A stretch of 64,000 nt of DNA from Portulaca oleracea (taxonomy: Eukaryota; Streptophyta; Magnoliopsida; Caryophyllales; Portulacaceae): the NCBI GenBank assembly GCA_029582165.1, contig CM055870.1:12827332-12891331 (forward strand), read 5' to 3'. The position numbers were made by a program, and so were the translations under genes. Shown piece after piece: positions 47,821 to 58,922 of this stretch (position 1 is its first letter; every line of letters begins with the position of its first letter). The notes under the pieces were generated by a model. That model did no database searches. It was not told where the DNA came from and was given only the letters and a program-made list of their open reading frames with translations.

Positions 47821-48302
47821 TTATCTCTCTTTGCTTGATTCTCGCAATTCTTCCTCTTGTACTTCACTAACTCCCTCGCCCAAGACTAACTCACTCTCCC
47901 TTTCTTCAATCGAGTCCTCCTCTTCCTCAACATCCACCACATCGCCCTCCTTATCACCCAAGACATCTTCCACCACCATCCTAGGGCCATCGATCTCCTT
48001 ACCGCTCCTCAATGTGATAGCATTGATGTGCCCCTTAGGATTTTGTTGGGGTTGGCTAGGTAGACCCTTGGAAGAAGAAGAAGGTTGAGATTGGAAGTTG
48101 GACACTTGTTGGGCAAGTTGAGCCAATTGGGTCTCAAGCATCCTTTGGCTAGCATTAATAACCTCATTCTGTTTCAATTGGGCGGCATTGAAAGCCTCTT
48201 GATTCTTGAGATATCTTTGCATGAAGTCCATCTCTTGGCTCATTTGTGGAGGGGGTTGTTGTTGGTAGGATTGAGGAACTTGCCCAACAAGTCTACCCCT
48301 AA
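47821..48302 (-). pseudogene. Athila gag C-terminal portion
   Basis: The - strand reads VRGRLVGQVPQSYQQQ, then MSQEMDFMQRYLKNQEAFNAAQLK, a coiled-coil-like segment, then NPKGHINAITLRSGKE, the standard Athila gag-protease junction, then an acidic tail. It is cut off from the N-terminal gag by insertion B, and no CCHC knuckle remains. Confidence 0.85.
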
Positions 48303-51300
48303 CGTTAAAAACAAGTTAAGTTCATTTCAATTCATTTGAGGGAGAGGGAACAAGTCAAACCATTTCACAAACCTTTAATCCCTTAACTGTTTTCCTCAAC
48401 CCAACCAATCCATATTTTATTATGCGGGCGGGATACAATATCCCTTAGAGTAACATTCGCCTACCAAAGGCATCAAACAATTGCCTACCAAAGGCATCAA
48501 AAATCATCTATCCTATATCAGGGATGAAACCCTGATCTCCTGACACATAACCCATACAGGCATCAAATCCTGGTCTCCGGGTTATCGCTCGCAAAAACAT
48601 TAGCCTATCAAAGGCATCAAAACAATCACCCACCAAAGGCATCAAAACAATCGCCTACCAAAGGCATTATAATCGCCTACCAAAGGCATCAACAATCATC
48701 TATCCTATATCAGGGATGAAACCCTGATCTTCTGACACATAACCTATACAGGCACCAAATCCTGGTCTCCGGGTTATCGCCCGAAAAAATATTAGCCTAT
48801 CAAAGGCATCAAAACAATAAGGCCGCTTAATGTTTCACTTTGAATTATTGGTGTCTTATGCAAAGCTCAGCTCACAACTCTCAGGTCAAACCCAACCCAG
48901 GTTATCAAAACCAATAAGAAAACCACTAATAAAAGACCATCCAGTTTCTCAACTCATAAATCAAAGTATAACAATTACAAACAGTTATCCAAAACAGATT
49001 GTCACATTTTCCACATAAAGTCCCCTTTCGGGATGCAATTCTCAAAACAGATTAGAAAACATCAAAACACATTTAAAGAGCATCCCAGTGGGGATTAGAG
49101 CATAGACATTACCTGGTTAGCTTCACTTCACAGCAAAACGAACACTTGAGCTCACTAATGACGCGAATTAGCTCGGGCCTAAAATAGAATAATTATTCTA
49201 ATCAAAACGCGCCCTTTGAAGTTAGTATTAACTACCTTCTAACTAAACCTCCCCTAGGAACCCTATAGGTTCCTATCAATCATGAATTTACACTTTAAAT
49301 CACCTAACACGTTCCAAGTAATCGCATAATAGTACCAAATAAACCTTTTCAATCAACAACACGTTCATTAACAATTTCGCATAACAAGACAGATTTCAGC
49401 ATCCACACAAAAAGGGTCGTAACTCGACTTCCCGACATCTTATGGGTCTGGTTTTGGACTTTTCGGAAACCTCGCGATGTCTAATAAAACTCTTAAGTTG
49501 AACTTGAGACCCAAAACACGTTTTAAAGTCCTCAAAAACCGTCATCTTTCCAAACTATCCAGATCTAACCTAGGTCTGGTAATCAGGGTATAACTCGACT
49601 TATAAAATTTCAACGTCCGGTCCGTAAAATTCCTATAAAAGCTAACATCTAAGGGAAACTCCATTCCAAAGGGTTCGATTAAAAGACAACTACACTAACC
49701 GTGGTGACCCGATCTTTAGACCCCGACAAAATGTCCCGTTATCGGTTTCCATTTAATTTGCAAATTCGGTTCTAACTTCCACCAATCCGATCCCGGGGTC
49801 CTAATTTGGGCTTAAAACAGTGACTAAAGTCCAAAGTAATTAACCTAATCCAACTAAGGTCCAAACATCAAACCTCCTATCATCAAACCAAAATGTAGAA
49901 CATGAAATCAACTTTAATATTTCTACTAACCCTAAAAGCATGCATGAAATATTAACACTATCCTAAACATAAATTTCTTAACCAATAAACAAGAAGGAAC
50001 TTAAAGAACATGTGAATAACTTTAAAGAACATAGAATTATTTAAACTACTAATCAAGAATCCCAACAACCAATTTCTTTATACAAGATTAAATCAAGAAT
50101 CGTAAATTAATAATCAAGAATCGAACTTTAGTAATTCAATCAACCTAACTTATTTAACAAGATTTAAACATGAAACTAAACATGAATGAACCCTAAGAGA
50201 ATTAAAGAACATATGAACATTTAACTAACAATTCAAGAATTGATCTAAGTAATTATACTTTAAAGATTCGTGCATACAATAATAATAGTTTTCTAAAACC
50301 CTAAACATGATTTCACATGAAAACAAAATATATCAAACAATTGAATATTAATAATTTTACTACAACTATTACAACCCTAATACGCCAATTTAGAACATAA
50401 AGATTACATAAAATAATTTAGACAAATTACACATAAATAAAACAACACAAGAACAAATAATTACAAATAACAACTTAATAAAATTACACTCCTAATTACC
50501 CAGATTACAAGATTTAAAACAAGAAATAATAATAATACAATAATAATGATAATAATTAGAAACAACGAAAGAAAAAGAAAAGTTTCAAAGAAAAATATTA
50601 GGGTTTTACGTAAAGAGAAGGTTGGCGGTTTTCAGCGAGTGTGGGCGGCGGTGGTGGAGTCGGTCGGCGGCGCACAGAGGGTCAGTGACGGCGGGGGTCG
50701 TCGTCGATGTGCTTGGTGGTCGCAAGGGCTGTCGTCGGCGTCCGGTCGAGTTCGAATAGCAGTAGCACAAGCAGTCCCCGATCCTCGTCTTTGTTCTGGG
50801 CGGCGACGGCTCCGTCGGTGGTGCAGCGGTGTCTGGGTAAAGCGGTGCTCGTGGTGGCGTCGACAGGTACCTCAGACGACACGGAGGGCAGAGCAGAGAG
50901 AGAGCGAGAGGGAGAGAATCAGAGAGGGACGACAGAGAGAGAGAGAGAGAGGGAAACAACAGGCCGTGGTTGTGGCCTTGCGGTGGTTTCCGATGGTCGG
51001 CGCGGCTGAGTTGGTGGCGGCTGTGGTGGGGTGGCGCGGCAGAGAGGGAGAGCAGGGAGGGAGAGAGAGAGGGGGAGAGGCTAGGGTTAGGGTTTAGTTT
51101 GAGAGGAGATTAGGGTTTGAGAGAGAGGGAGGGGTTTTTATATTATCTAACAATTAAGGCCCAACTAAACACTCTTAATCATAACCCAACCCAACACTAA
51201 AAAATCTGATTTTTCTAAAACCAAACTAATAATAATAATAGTAATAGTAATAACAAATAATAACACTAATAATAATAATAATAATATTAATAGTATTCAC

Positions 51301-51550
51301 ATAGCATATAATATTCACATAATTATTCATATAACACAATAATATTAATAGTAATACTAATAATAAATAGAGGAAAACTAATAATACTAAACCTCCGAAA
51401 TTACCGATATACCCTTGTTAGTCTCTCACGATCCTACGAGCTCAAGTGTTAGCAAAAATAAACACAAACGAATAATAATAAATAACGAAGTCAAACCTAA
51501 TTTACTAATGACGTCACGGTCAACATCTTTGGATTTTTCGGGGTTTTACA
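48303..51550. mobile_element. Noncoding roughly 3.25-kb insertion B in the Athila gag gene
   Basis: Boundaries are estimated from loss of gag similarity: left side CTAACGTTAAAAACAAG, right side CGGGGTTTTACATG. Only a weak inverted resemblance of the ends (GTTAAAAAC / GTAAAACCC) and no clear target duplication are seen. Contains a 192-bp tandem repeat (48440-48830) and a GC/GA-rich patch (50615-51130) whose 183-codon open frame is low-complexity and not called as a gene. Size and layout parallel insertion A. Confidence 0.55.
48440..48830. repeat. Nested tandem repeat with CCTACCAAAGGCATCAA units
   Basis: A 192-bp unit containing ATCATCTATCCTATATCAGG, ACCCTGATCTCCTGACACAT and CTGGTCTCCGGGTTATCGC is present twice (marker starts 48503 and 48695). 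Between these lie short units CGCCTACCAAAGGCATCAAA, seen about eight times in all. Confidence 0.9.
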
Positions 51551-52515
51551 TGTTGGGTTGTCTTCATCTCGGCCATGTCCTGAGAAAGTTGTTGCATTGA
51601 CTTTTGCATGTCCTTGATAAGATACCCCAAGTTCTCGCTATCAGCACAACTAGTCACCTCCCTTGAGTTTCTTCCCCAGTTGCAAGCATTCTCTGCCATT
51701 TGAGCTAAAAGAGCATCGGCTTGGACGGGGGTCTTACTCAGAAAAAGGCCACCCGAGGCGTTATCGATCGATTGCTTCGTATTCATCGAGAGACCCTCGT
51801 AGAAAGTATGTAGAATAAGAGCAGCCGGGAGATTATGGTGCGGGCATGCTCGTTGAAGTCCTTTGTATCTCTCCCAAGCTTCGAACAAAGACTCGCCCGG
51901 TTGTTGTCGAAAGTTCATGATCTCTGTTCGTAGGCGAACGGTCTCCATCGGCGGGAAAAACCTCCTCAAAAATGTTTGACTCAGGGCGTCCTAAGTCCGG
52001 AAAGTGTTCGGGTTACAATTGTCAAGCCACCCTCGAGCTTTCCCCGCGAGAGAAAATGGGAAGAACTTGAGATGGATGTATTCTTCCGAAATTCCTTGCA
52101 TTCTGATCATGCCGCATCTCTCCAAGAAGTTGGAAATATGGTTGATGGGGTTCTCCGAGTCAAGCCCATGGAACTTAGATTGTTCAATGAGGTGATGGAA
52201 ATTCGGCTTGACCTCGAAGACAGTCCCGTCGGGGAGATCGGGCAAAGCAATAGGAGAGCCTCCCGTACCCGTCAAAGATGATGCGAACGACAGGAGGGTA
52301 CGAGGTTCTGCCATAGCCTCTTGCTGTTGTCGCTCGAGAAGACGCCGACGGGTGTTTGCGGCGTTGTTGCGCCGTGCAGTCCTTTCGATTTCATGATCAA
52401 AAGGTACAAGAGGTATTAGGTCTCTCCTGCGCTGCACTAAACAAACAAACGTCGTAAGTAGCCCTAGGGACTCTAGACTCGACTCAGCAAGGTAAAAACA
52501 TCCTAAACCAAACAC
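51551..52515 (-). pseudogene. Athila gag N-terminal portion
   Basis: The - strand has the start MAEPRTLLSFASS and Athila gag motifs VKPNFHHLIEQSKFHGLDSENPINHI, then LKFFPFSLAGKARGWL. An in-frame TAG at 51991-51993 stands where Trp is expected (T-stop-DALSQTF). The frame resumes with FLRRFFPP...IMNFRQQPGESLFEAWERYK, the retrotransposon gag core. The frame leaves gag near 51550, where insertion B begins. Confidence 0.9.
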
Positions 52516-52550
52516 ACGTAGAGTAAGTTAAGACTAGAAGGGGCGCTTGC

Positions 52551-52568
52551 TCCCCGACAACGGCGCCA
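52551..52568 (-). promoter_or_regulatory. Primer-binding site, tRNA-Asp type
   Basis: The - strand reads TGGCGCCGTTGTCGGGGA, three bases after the 5' LTR end. It matches the complement of the plant tRNA-Asp 3' end (TGGCGCCGTTGCCGGGGA) at 17 of 18 positions, as known for Athila elements. Confidence 0.85.
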
Positions 52569-52571
52569 TTT

Positions 52572-54343
52572 TGTTGTACAGCGGTTTGTCAGACCTCAGT
52601 AATATCGTTCTTCCAAAGGGAGCTAGGGGCCTTCACAGCAATTACTTGACTCTAGGTAGGGTTTAGGATCAAGAAAGGGTGATAGATTTTTTTTGGGTAA
52701 AACAGCACAAACACACTAGGTTCGGTAAAAAAGGTGATACAATGGGTGTCGGGAGACTTTCGGGATGCAAACGGGGATAAGGAAATGGGTTTCGTAGCAA
52801 GAGAGTAACGAAAAGGGGAAATCAAATGGTAACTCCGTTGGAAAATACCCACCGGGCTTCCTCTTTCAAGGATAGTCCGGATTGACTTCCCCAAAGTCCA
52901 TAGACAGACCCGGGGAGTCGATGAAACGAAATTTCCTAGTTAGTTTCTATTCGCTTTCGCGAACTAGAACACTAACTATCCCAATTCCTACCTTCCAACA
53001 AGCATTGGATGTATTAGGGATGCTTTCGCGCCCAATTACATCCCACTTGAGGGAAGGATAGGGTTGGGAAGTTGATTTCCTAACTAGTTACTCACTAATA
53101 TTGCTAACCCAAACCTAATCACCCATTCACACCCTTAATATCTCCCTAACCCATTAGGGTTCTAGCCACTAAACATCCTAACTAACATGATACTAACATT
53201 AACAACTCTAATCATGCTCAAAAAGACAAACAAGATAATACAAACAATCAACAAAATCAATAATAACAACAATAGCAAAAACAACGATTAATAGATAAAC
53301 TTATGAAATAGAAGAGAGAAAGGTTAAGAAATGCTCATTGATTGATGACAAAGAGGCAAAAACTCTGAATAATAAATGCTCCAATGCTCCAAATATGATA
53401 ATAATCTTCAAACTTGAAATAAAACTTGAGAGAATCCAATACAAGAATCAATAAACTCAGCAAAAATCTTCATTAACTCTCTAATCCAAAGCTTAAAATG
53501 TGATAAAAGAAGGCTAAAGTATCATAAAAGCTAGGTAAAAGCTGATTAAAGATTGTCCCTCAGCTAAAATGACTTAAAACAATATATAGTAACTCAGGTT
53601 GTTACTCAAAGCTCATCATTTAACGCTATAAACAAAACGTGTCCCACACGGGACCGTGGGCACGGTCAAGGTGACCGTGGCCACGATCCTGCGTAAGGCA
53701 GGAAAAATTCATCTTCGCTTCGCAGTATCGTGGGCACGGTACCCAGGCACCGTGGGCACGGTGTAGGAGATTTAGGGTTGACAACTCTTCGCTCCTTTGC
53801 ACCGCCGTGGCTACGGTCATGGGAGACCGTGGCCACGGTCTTGTTCGGCCAGCTGCTTCCTTAGGCAAGACAAGGATCTCACCATGTCTACGGTCAAGGT
53901 GACCGTGACCACGGTACATCTCGGGTTGTAATGTCTCCTTCCTCAGCCATTGGCTCAATTACACCGTGGCTACGGTCAAGGTGACCGTGGCCACGGTCTA
54001 TCTCGGCCACAGTTTTCTTCAGGGCGTAGCGCCCGCTACGAAGTTGGTGGCGGGGACTACCCTTCGATGCTCTTCGACCAGATACTTGCGTTTCCGCGCT
54101 TCTGACATGCTCGGCCCTTCCGCCTCCGCTGCGTTCGACACGACCAGGGCTCGGGGAATCTTAGGGAATCTCGGGATTCCCAAGATTGGTGCAAAAATAG
54201 CCCATTTAGCATCGTTTTGAGTAAAACCTTCGGAAACTACAAAAAATAACCAAAACGCATTAAAAGTTATTAAAACGAGCTACGAAACAAGTCAAAAGCC
54301 TAAGGATTTAGGTGGTATTTAGACGCGAAATCGGGTCTAAACA
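52572..54343 (-). repeat. Athila element 5' LTR
   Basis: Collinear with 34032-35804, about 97% identical. Most differences are transitions. The palindrome doublets start at 53653, 53727, 53804, 53881 and 53963 with the same 74-77-77-82 spacing. A TATATA-like box lies at 53582-53588. Confidence 0.95.
53653..53998. promoter_or_regulatory. Array of five palindrome doublets in the 5' LTR
   Basis: Same structure as 35114-35460. Several members have decayed by CpG-type transitions (for example ATCGTGGGCACGGT and ACCATGTCTACGGT). Lies about 65 bp upstream of the LTR TATA-like box in element sense. Confidence 0.8.
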
Positions 54344-54348
54344 ATAAG

Positions 54349-55352
54349 CTATGATAAGTTAGAATGTTTTTTTGGGGAATTGTGTGAAATTTGTTAGGTT
54401 AGGATAAACTAAGATAAATTAAGATAAATTAATTAAGATAGTTAAGTTTAACCTAACAAAAAAAACTAGGCAAAATTGATACTCTTGGCTAAACTTAAAC
54501 GTATGTATTGAATTTTTTGCGGTGTCTACATTGAGTCTGTGGTATATATATGTTCTTTGCTCTAGACCCAACAAAGTTCACACAACCGGTTCTTAAAATT
54601 GTTATCTCCTTAAGTGAAATGCTCCATGATATAACAATAAGGATGAGTCACATATGTAAGTATTATAATTGAACATTTTGTTAAGTTTATATAGAAAAAT
54701 TACTATGAATATACTTTCTAATTAGTTATGTACTTAATAAGTTCCAGTTAATCGACGAAATAAACCAAAGGAATAGTTAACTTACGCCCGTTCAACCAAT
54801 TTATCCGATTCTCAAAAAATCGCTAAACTCAACTAAACATGTTGGAACCAATCTGATTCGTGCTCACTCTAATTATTCATTTAAAAATGTAATGAGCATA
54901 AGTGCAAATAGTAAGTGATGGTAAGCACTATGCATGTGTCTATTTGACCCGGTTGTGTACCTAATGCCATCCTACCTTGCATCTGATGCAAGTCCGGATA
55001 AGAGATTAGTCCATTCTCCCTGATCCGATCCACTTCCGAGCTCTCCTTAAACTTGATGGGAGTTTCCCGGCCGCGTTGGAAAAGCATTGGGTGAAGTCAT
55101 GGACGACCGATCTCCACATCATCCTCAAGTTCTTTCGGGCGTTCAATGAGGGTCCTTCCCGAACTTCCGTGGTGTCTCAAGCCATCCCCGAGCCCACTTA
55201 AAGACCTCGGGTCGGGTCGACATCGATACCAATAATCCCCGACTCGAGCTCGGGTCCATTTTCAACTAAAGGGCTTGATATTGGGCATGGAAGAAGTCTA
55301 GGAAGAAGTCATGAGGGAAAAAGGTCAAGCCAAGAAGAGCAAATTGTAGAAG
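54349..55352. other. Intergenic DNA right of the Athila element
   Basis: The first 120 bp (AGGTTAGGATAAACTAAGATAAATT-like) continues the GGATTAG/GGATAAG-rich sequence left of the element at 33976-34031, so the retrotransposon probably landed in a TTCTTTGGATT-type MITE. Positions 54900-55320 are higher in GC with no recognisable protein. Confidence 0.5.
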
Positions 55353-57601
55353 GGATTTTGGATGACAATATACTAACCTTTGGGGGTATTGGATTGTAAT
55401 ATATCAACCTTCACTATTGGACAACAATATCCCTGACCTTTATACTTAGGTGAGATAATTATTATACCAACTGTGACTAAGGGGGTGGTGACTGGTTAAG
55501 TGGTCTTGATTCTTATGTGATAGACAGAGGGAAAATAACCAGTCCTTACCCAATAACCTCGTTAACCCCTCCATTTTTCTCACTAACCCGCGTTAAAAAA
55601 ATTCGGCTCTAACACAGTGACTAACGGGGTGGTGAACCAGTCTTCATACTGACGTGAAACACAATCAACCAATGTCTTGTAATGTGGGTTAGTGAGAAAA
55701 ACTAAGGGGTTAATGAGGTTATTGGCTTGGGACAAATTTGTTCCCTTCGCTAGCCACATTAGCGCGTTTGGAGACCGATTCACCACCCCTTTAGTTACTG
55801 TTGGTATAATAATGTCAGGTATAAAGGTCGGGGATACTGTTGTCCAATAGTAAAGGTTGATTGTTTAGACCCGATTTCGTGTCTAAATACCGCCTAAATC
55901 CTTAGGCTTTTGACTGGTCTGGTAGCTCGTTTTAATAACTTTTAATGCGTTTTGGTTATTTTTGTAGTTTCCGAAGGTTTTACTCAAAACTATGCTAAAT
56001 GGGCTAATTTTACACCAATCTTGGGAATCCTGAGATTCCCTAAGATTTCCCGAGCCCTGGTCGTGCCAAAGGAAACGGAAACGGAAGCCCTGAAGATAAA
56101 CTGTGGCCGAGATAGACCGTGGCCACGGTCTTTGACCGTAGCCACGGTAAGATGGAGCCAAATGCCTAAGGAAGGAGAGTTGCAACCCGAGATGGACCGT
56201 GGTCACGGTCAACCTGACCGTAGCCACGGTGAGATCACTGTCCTGCCCCAGGAAGCAGCTGGCCGAACAAGACCGTGGCCACGGTCTCCCATGACCGTAG
56301 CCACGGCGGTGCGAAGGAGCGAAAAGATGTCAACCCTAATCGCCTACACCGTGCCCACGGTGCATGGGTACCGTGCCCACGGTACTGCGAAGCGAAGAGA
56401 AATTTTCCTGCCTTACGCAGGACCGTGGCCACGGTCACCTTGACCGTGCCCACGGTCCCCTGCGGGACACGTTTTGTCTGTAGCGTTAAATGATGAGTTT
56501 TGAGTAACAACCTGAGTTACTATATATTGTTTTAGGTCATTTTTTTAGCAGAGAGGATCATCTATAATCAGTATTTAGTTACCTTTTATCATACTTTAGC
56601 CTTCTTTTATCATATTTTAAGCTTTGGATTAGAGGGATTAGTGAAGATTTCTGCTGAGTTTATTGATTCTTGTATTGGATTCTCTCAAGTTTTATTTCAA
56701 GATTGAAGATTATTATCATATTTGGAGCATTGGAGCTTATTTATTCAGAAGTTTTTCCTCTTTGTCATCATCATTAATGAGCACTTCTTAACCTTTCTCT
56801 ATTTTACTTCATAGTTTATTTATTAATCCCTGTTTTTGCTATTGTTGTTATTATTGGCTTTGTTGATTGTTTATTGTTCTTGTTTACACTTTTAAGCATG
56901 ATTAATGTTGTTGATGTTAGTATCATGATAGTTAGGATGTTTAGTGGCTAGAACCCTAATGGGTTAGGGAGATATTAAGGGTGTGAATGGGTGATTAGGT
57001 TTGGGTTAGCAATATTAGTGAGTAACTAGTTAGGAAATCAACTTCCCAACCCTATCCTTCCCTCAAGTGGGATGTAATTGGGCGCGAAAGCATCCCTAAT
57101 ACATCCAATGCTTGTTGGAAGGATAGGAATTGGGATAGTTAGTGTTCTAGTTCGCGAAAGCGAATAGAAACTAACTAGGAAATTCCGTTTCATCGACTCC
57201 CCGGGTCTGTCTATGGACTTTGGGGAAGTCAATCCAGACTATATATCCTTGAAAGAGGAAGCCCGGTGGGTATTTTCCAACGGAGTTACCATTTGATTTC
57301 CCCTTCTCGTTACTCTCTTACTGCGAAACCCATTTTCTTACCCCCGTTTGCATCTCGAAAGTCTCCCAACACCCATTGTCTCACCTTTCTGACTGAACCT
57401 AGTGTGTTTGTGCTGTTTTTACCACAAAACAAATCTATCACCCTTTCGTGATCGTAAACCCTACCTAGAGTCGAATAGCTGCAGCTAAGGCCCCTAGCTC
57501 CCTGTGGAAGAACGATATAACCGAGGTATCACAAACCACGTTACATTGATATATTACAATCCAATACCCCCAAAAGTTGGTATATTATCATCCAAAAACC
57601 C
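55353..57601. mobile_element. Long-terminal-inverted-repeat MITE, copy 2, interrupted by a solo LTR
   Basis: The left arm (about 55354-55450, ATTTTGGATGACAATATACT...GGGGGTATTGGATTGTAATATATCAACC...) is repeated inverted on the right (55795-55861 plus 57546-57601). The two halves join perfectly once the solo LTR is removed. Noncoding, about 560 bp without the insert. The related copy at 20286-20716 is uninterrupted and confirms the empty site. Confidence 0.85.
55862..57545 (+). mobile_element. Solo LTR of the Athila family
   Basis: 1684 bp, start TGTTTAGACCCGATTTCG, end CACGTTACA, flanked by TTGAT duplications (55857-55861 and 57546-57550). It is the reverse complement of the LTRs at 34032 and 52572, more diverged than these are from each other. 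It carries its own five palindrome doublets (starts 56115, 56196, 56272, 56348, 56422) and a TATATA box near 56521. Confidence 0.92.
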
Positions 57602-58338
57602 ATTGAAGAATATTATGTTTTTGGGTAAAATTGGACAGCAAGAAATGATATATCTTTACCTTGGCAGCGCCTAACCCTGGCAACAATTCTTTTCTTTCTT
57701 TTTCTTCTTTTGTCACCCTCCTCTCCCCACATATATTGTATTGGCTTCTAGAAAAAAAATTTAGACAATTGGTATGAAAAAACTTTGGGTATTTGCAAAC
57801 CCTTTCGTCTCAAATCTCTCTCTCTCTTTATCCTTGAATGTTCTTGGTGGTGGGTTGGAGTATTCCCTTTAGAGCTTGTAGTGTGGACTACCTTCTTCAA
57901 GCTTGGTGAGGGTTTCAATGAAGTTTCAACGGGTGTCGGTGGCCAAACATTTATGCATCTTTTGAGCTCTATGTTCAATCTTGGTGAGTATTCATTATAG
58001 ATTGTTCATATCTTGTCAAGCTTTTGTTGATTTGGTGTATTTGAGATCTAGATCTACTCCATTGTTAGGGCTTGGGTTGTGTTGTGAGTTCTACTTATGA
58101 CCATGGATGATGTTGGTGCTTGTAGTGCTTTGAGTTGATTTTCTTACATTTATTGAGTTCCCAATCTTTCATGGATCACTCCCCCATCTTCCTTTGGTGT
58201 TAGACCAAATGGAATTGATCATTGTTACCATCCGAAACCAAGGATGTGACGAGTATTTCCTTGCAAAGACCTTTTAAGTAGTAAGCTCCAATACCAATGA
58301 ACGACCAATAATGGGCTTTAAATGTTGTACTATGTGAT
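57602..58338. other. Intergenic DNA, nothing firmly recognised
   Basis: A short frame at 57785-58000 has no recognisable protein. The region may contain the missing start of the following copia LTR's target, but nothing can be supported. Confidence 0.4.
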
Positions 58339-58877
58339 CCAGGAGGCTCTACATGTGTGACGCGGCCAGCGTCACTCAAGCGCTGCCAGCACCTCTGCGC
58401 TCGACTGATTAGCGACGGGGCTTCCGTTTTGTTTTTTAGGTTATGTAATAGTTAACCTAGTTTCCTTTTCCTTCATTCTACTATAAATATAGGTTATTAT
58501 TAACCTATTAAATACACACAAAATTGAGAGCATTCTTCTCCTCTACCAATCCCTAGATTGTGAGAGTATTTTGAGAGTCATTATTTTGCCTTCAGTTTAT
58601 TCCCGTTGTGCTATTAACCGTTTGAGATCTTTCATTCTTGATCTCGTTGTGTTATATAGCCGTTTGGGATCTCTCTTGTAATCTCTCCCTTTAAACTAGT
58701 GGATTATTGTTCCGTTGTCGTCCGTGATTTTTTCCCGCTTTAGGTTTCCACGTAAATCTTGTGTCTTTATACTCTCTATTTTAATTACTGATCTTGTCAT
58801 ATTTTTTTCTCAATTTATACATCTTGATAATTTTCTCTTCCACTGCAAATACTAGGCTCTTTACCTCGATCCTAACA
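58339..58877 (+). repeat. Copia 5' LTR (5'-truncated)
   Basis: Starts at CCAGGAGGCTCTACATGTGT, which corresponds to 60387 within the 3' LTR. A TATAAATATAGG box near 58481 and GTGGATTATTG near 58700 are shared with the 3' LTR. Confidence 0.85.
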
Positions 58878-58922
58878 AGTGGTATCAGGGCGAGGTTTAA
58901 TCTTTTTCTTTCCTAGTTCAAG

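Larger units (their letters stand above)
34032..54343 (-). mobile_element. Athila-lineage Ty3/gypsy LTR retrotransposon, 20.3 kb
   Basis: It is flanked by perfect 5-bp target duplications ATAAG (34027-34031 and 54344-54348). The LTRs are 1773 bp (34032-35804) and 1772 bp (52572-54343). By hand alignment they differ at about fifty sites (about 3%), which implies insertion within roughly the last one to two million years under usual plant rates. On the - strand the order is 5' LTR, tRNA-Asp-type primer site, gag, protease, RT-RNase H, integrase, env-position ORF, polypurine tract, 3' LTR, as in Athila. Gag-pol carries stops, frameshifts, an RNase H active-site change and two roughly 3.25-kb insertions, so it is not autonomous. 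Confidence 0.95.

Noticed and set aside
48440..48830. CRISPR-like array
   Set aside because: Short repeats are irregular, spacers are themselves repeated, the genome is eukaryotic and the array sits in a transposon.
50546..51097. 183-codon open frame rich in Arg, Gly and Glu in insertion B
   Set aside because: It follows a GC/GA-rich low-complexity patch, overlapping frames on both strands are equally open, and no domain is recognisable.
57748..58000. Short overlapping frames as a small gene
   Set aside because: No recognisable protein and frames on both strands are equally long; not supportable.
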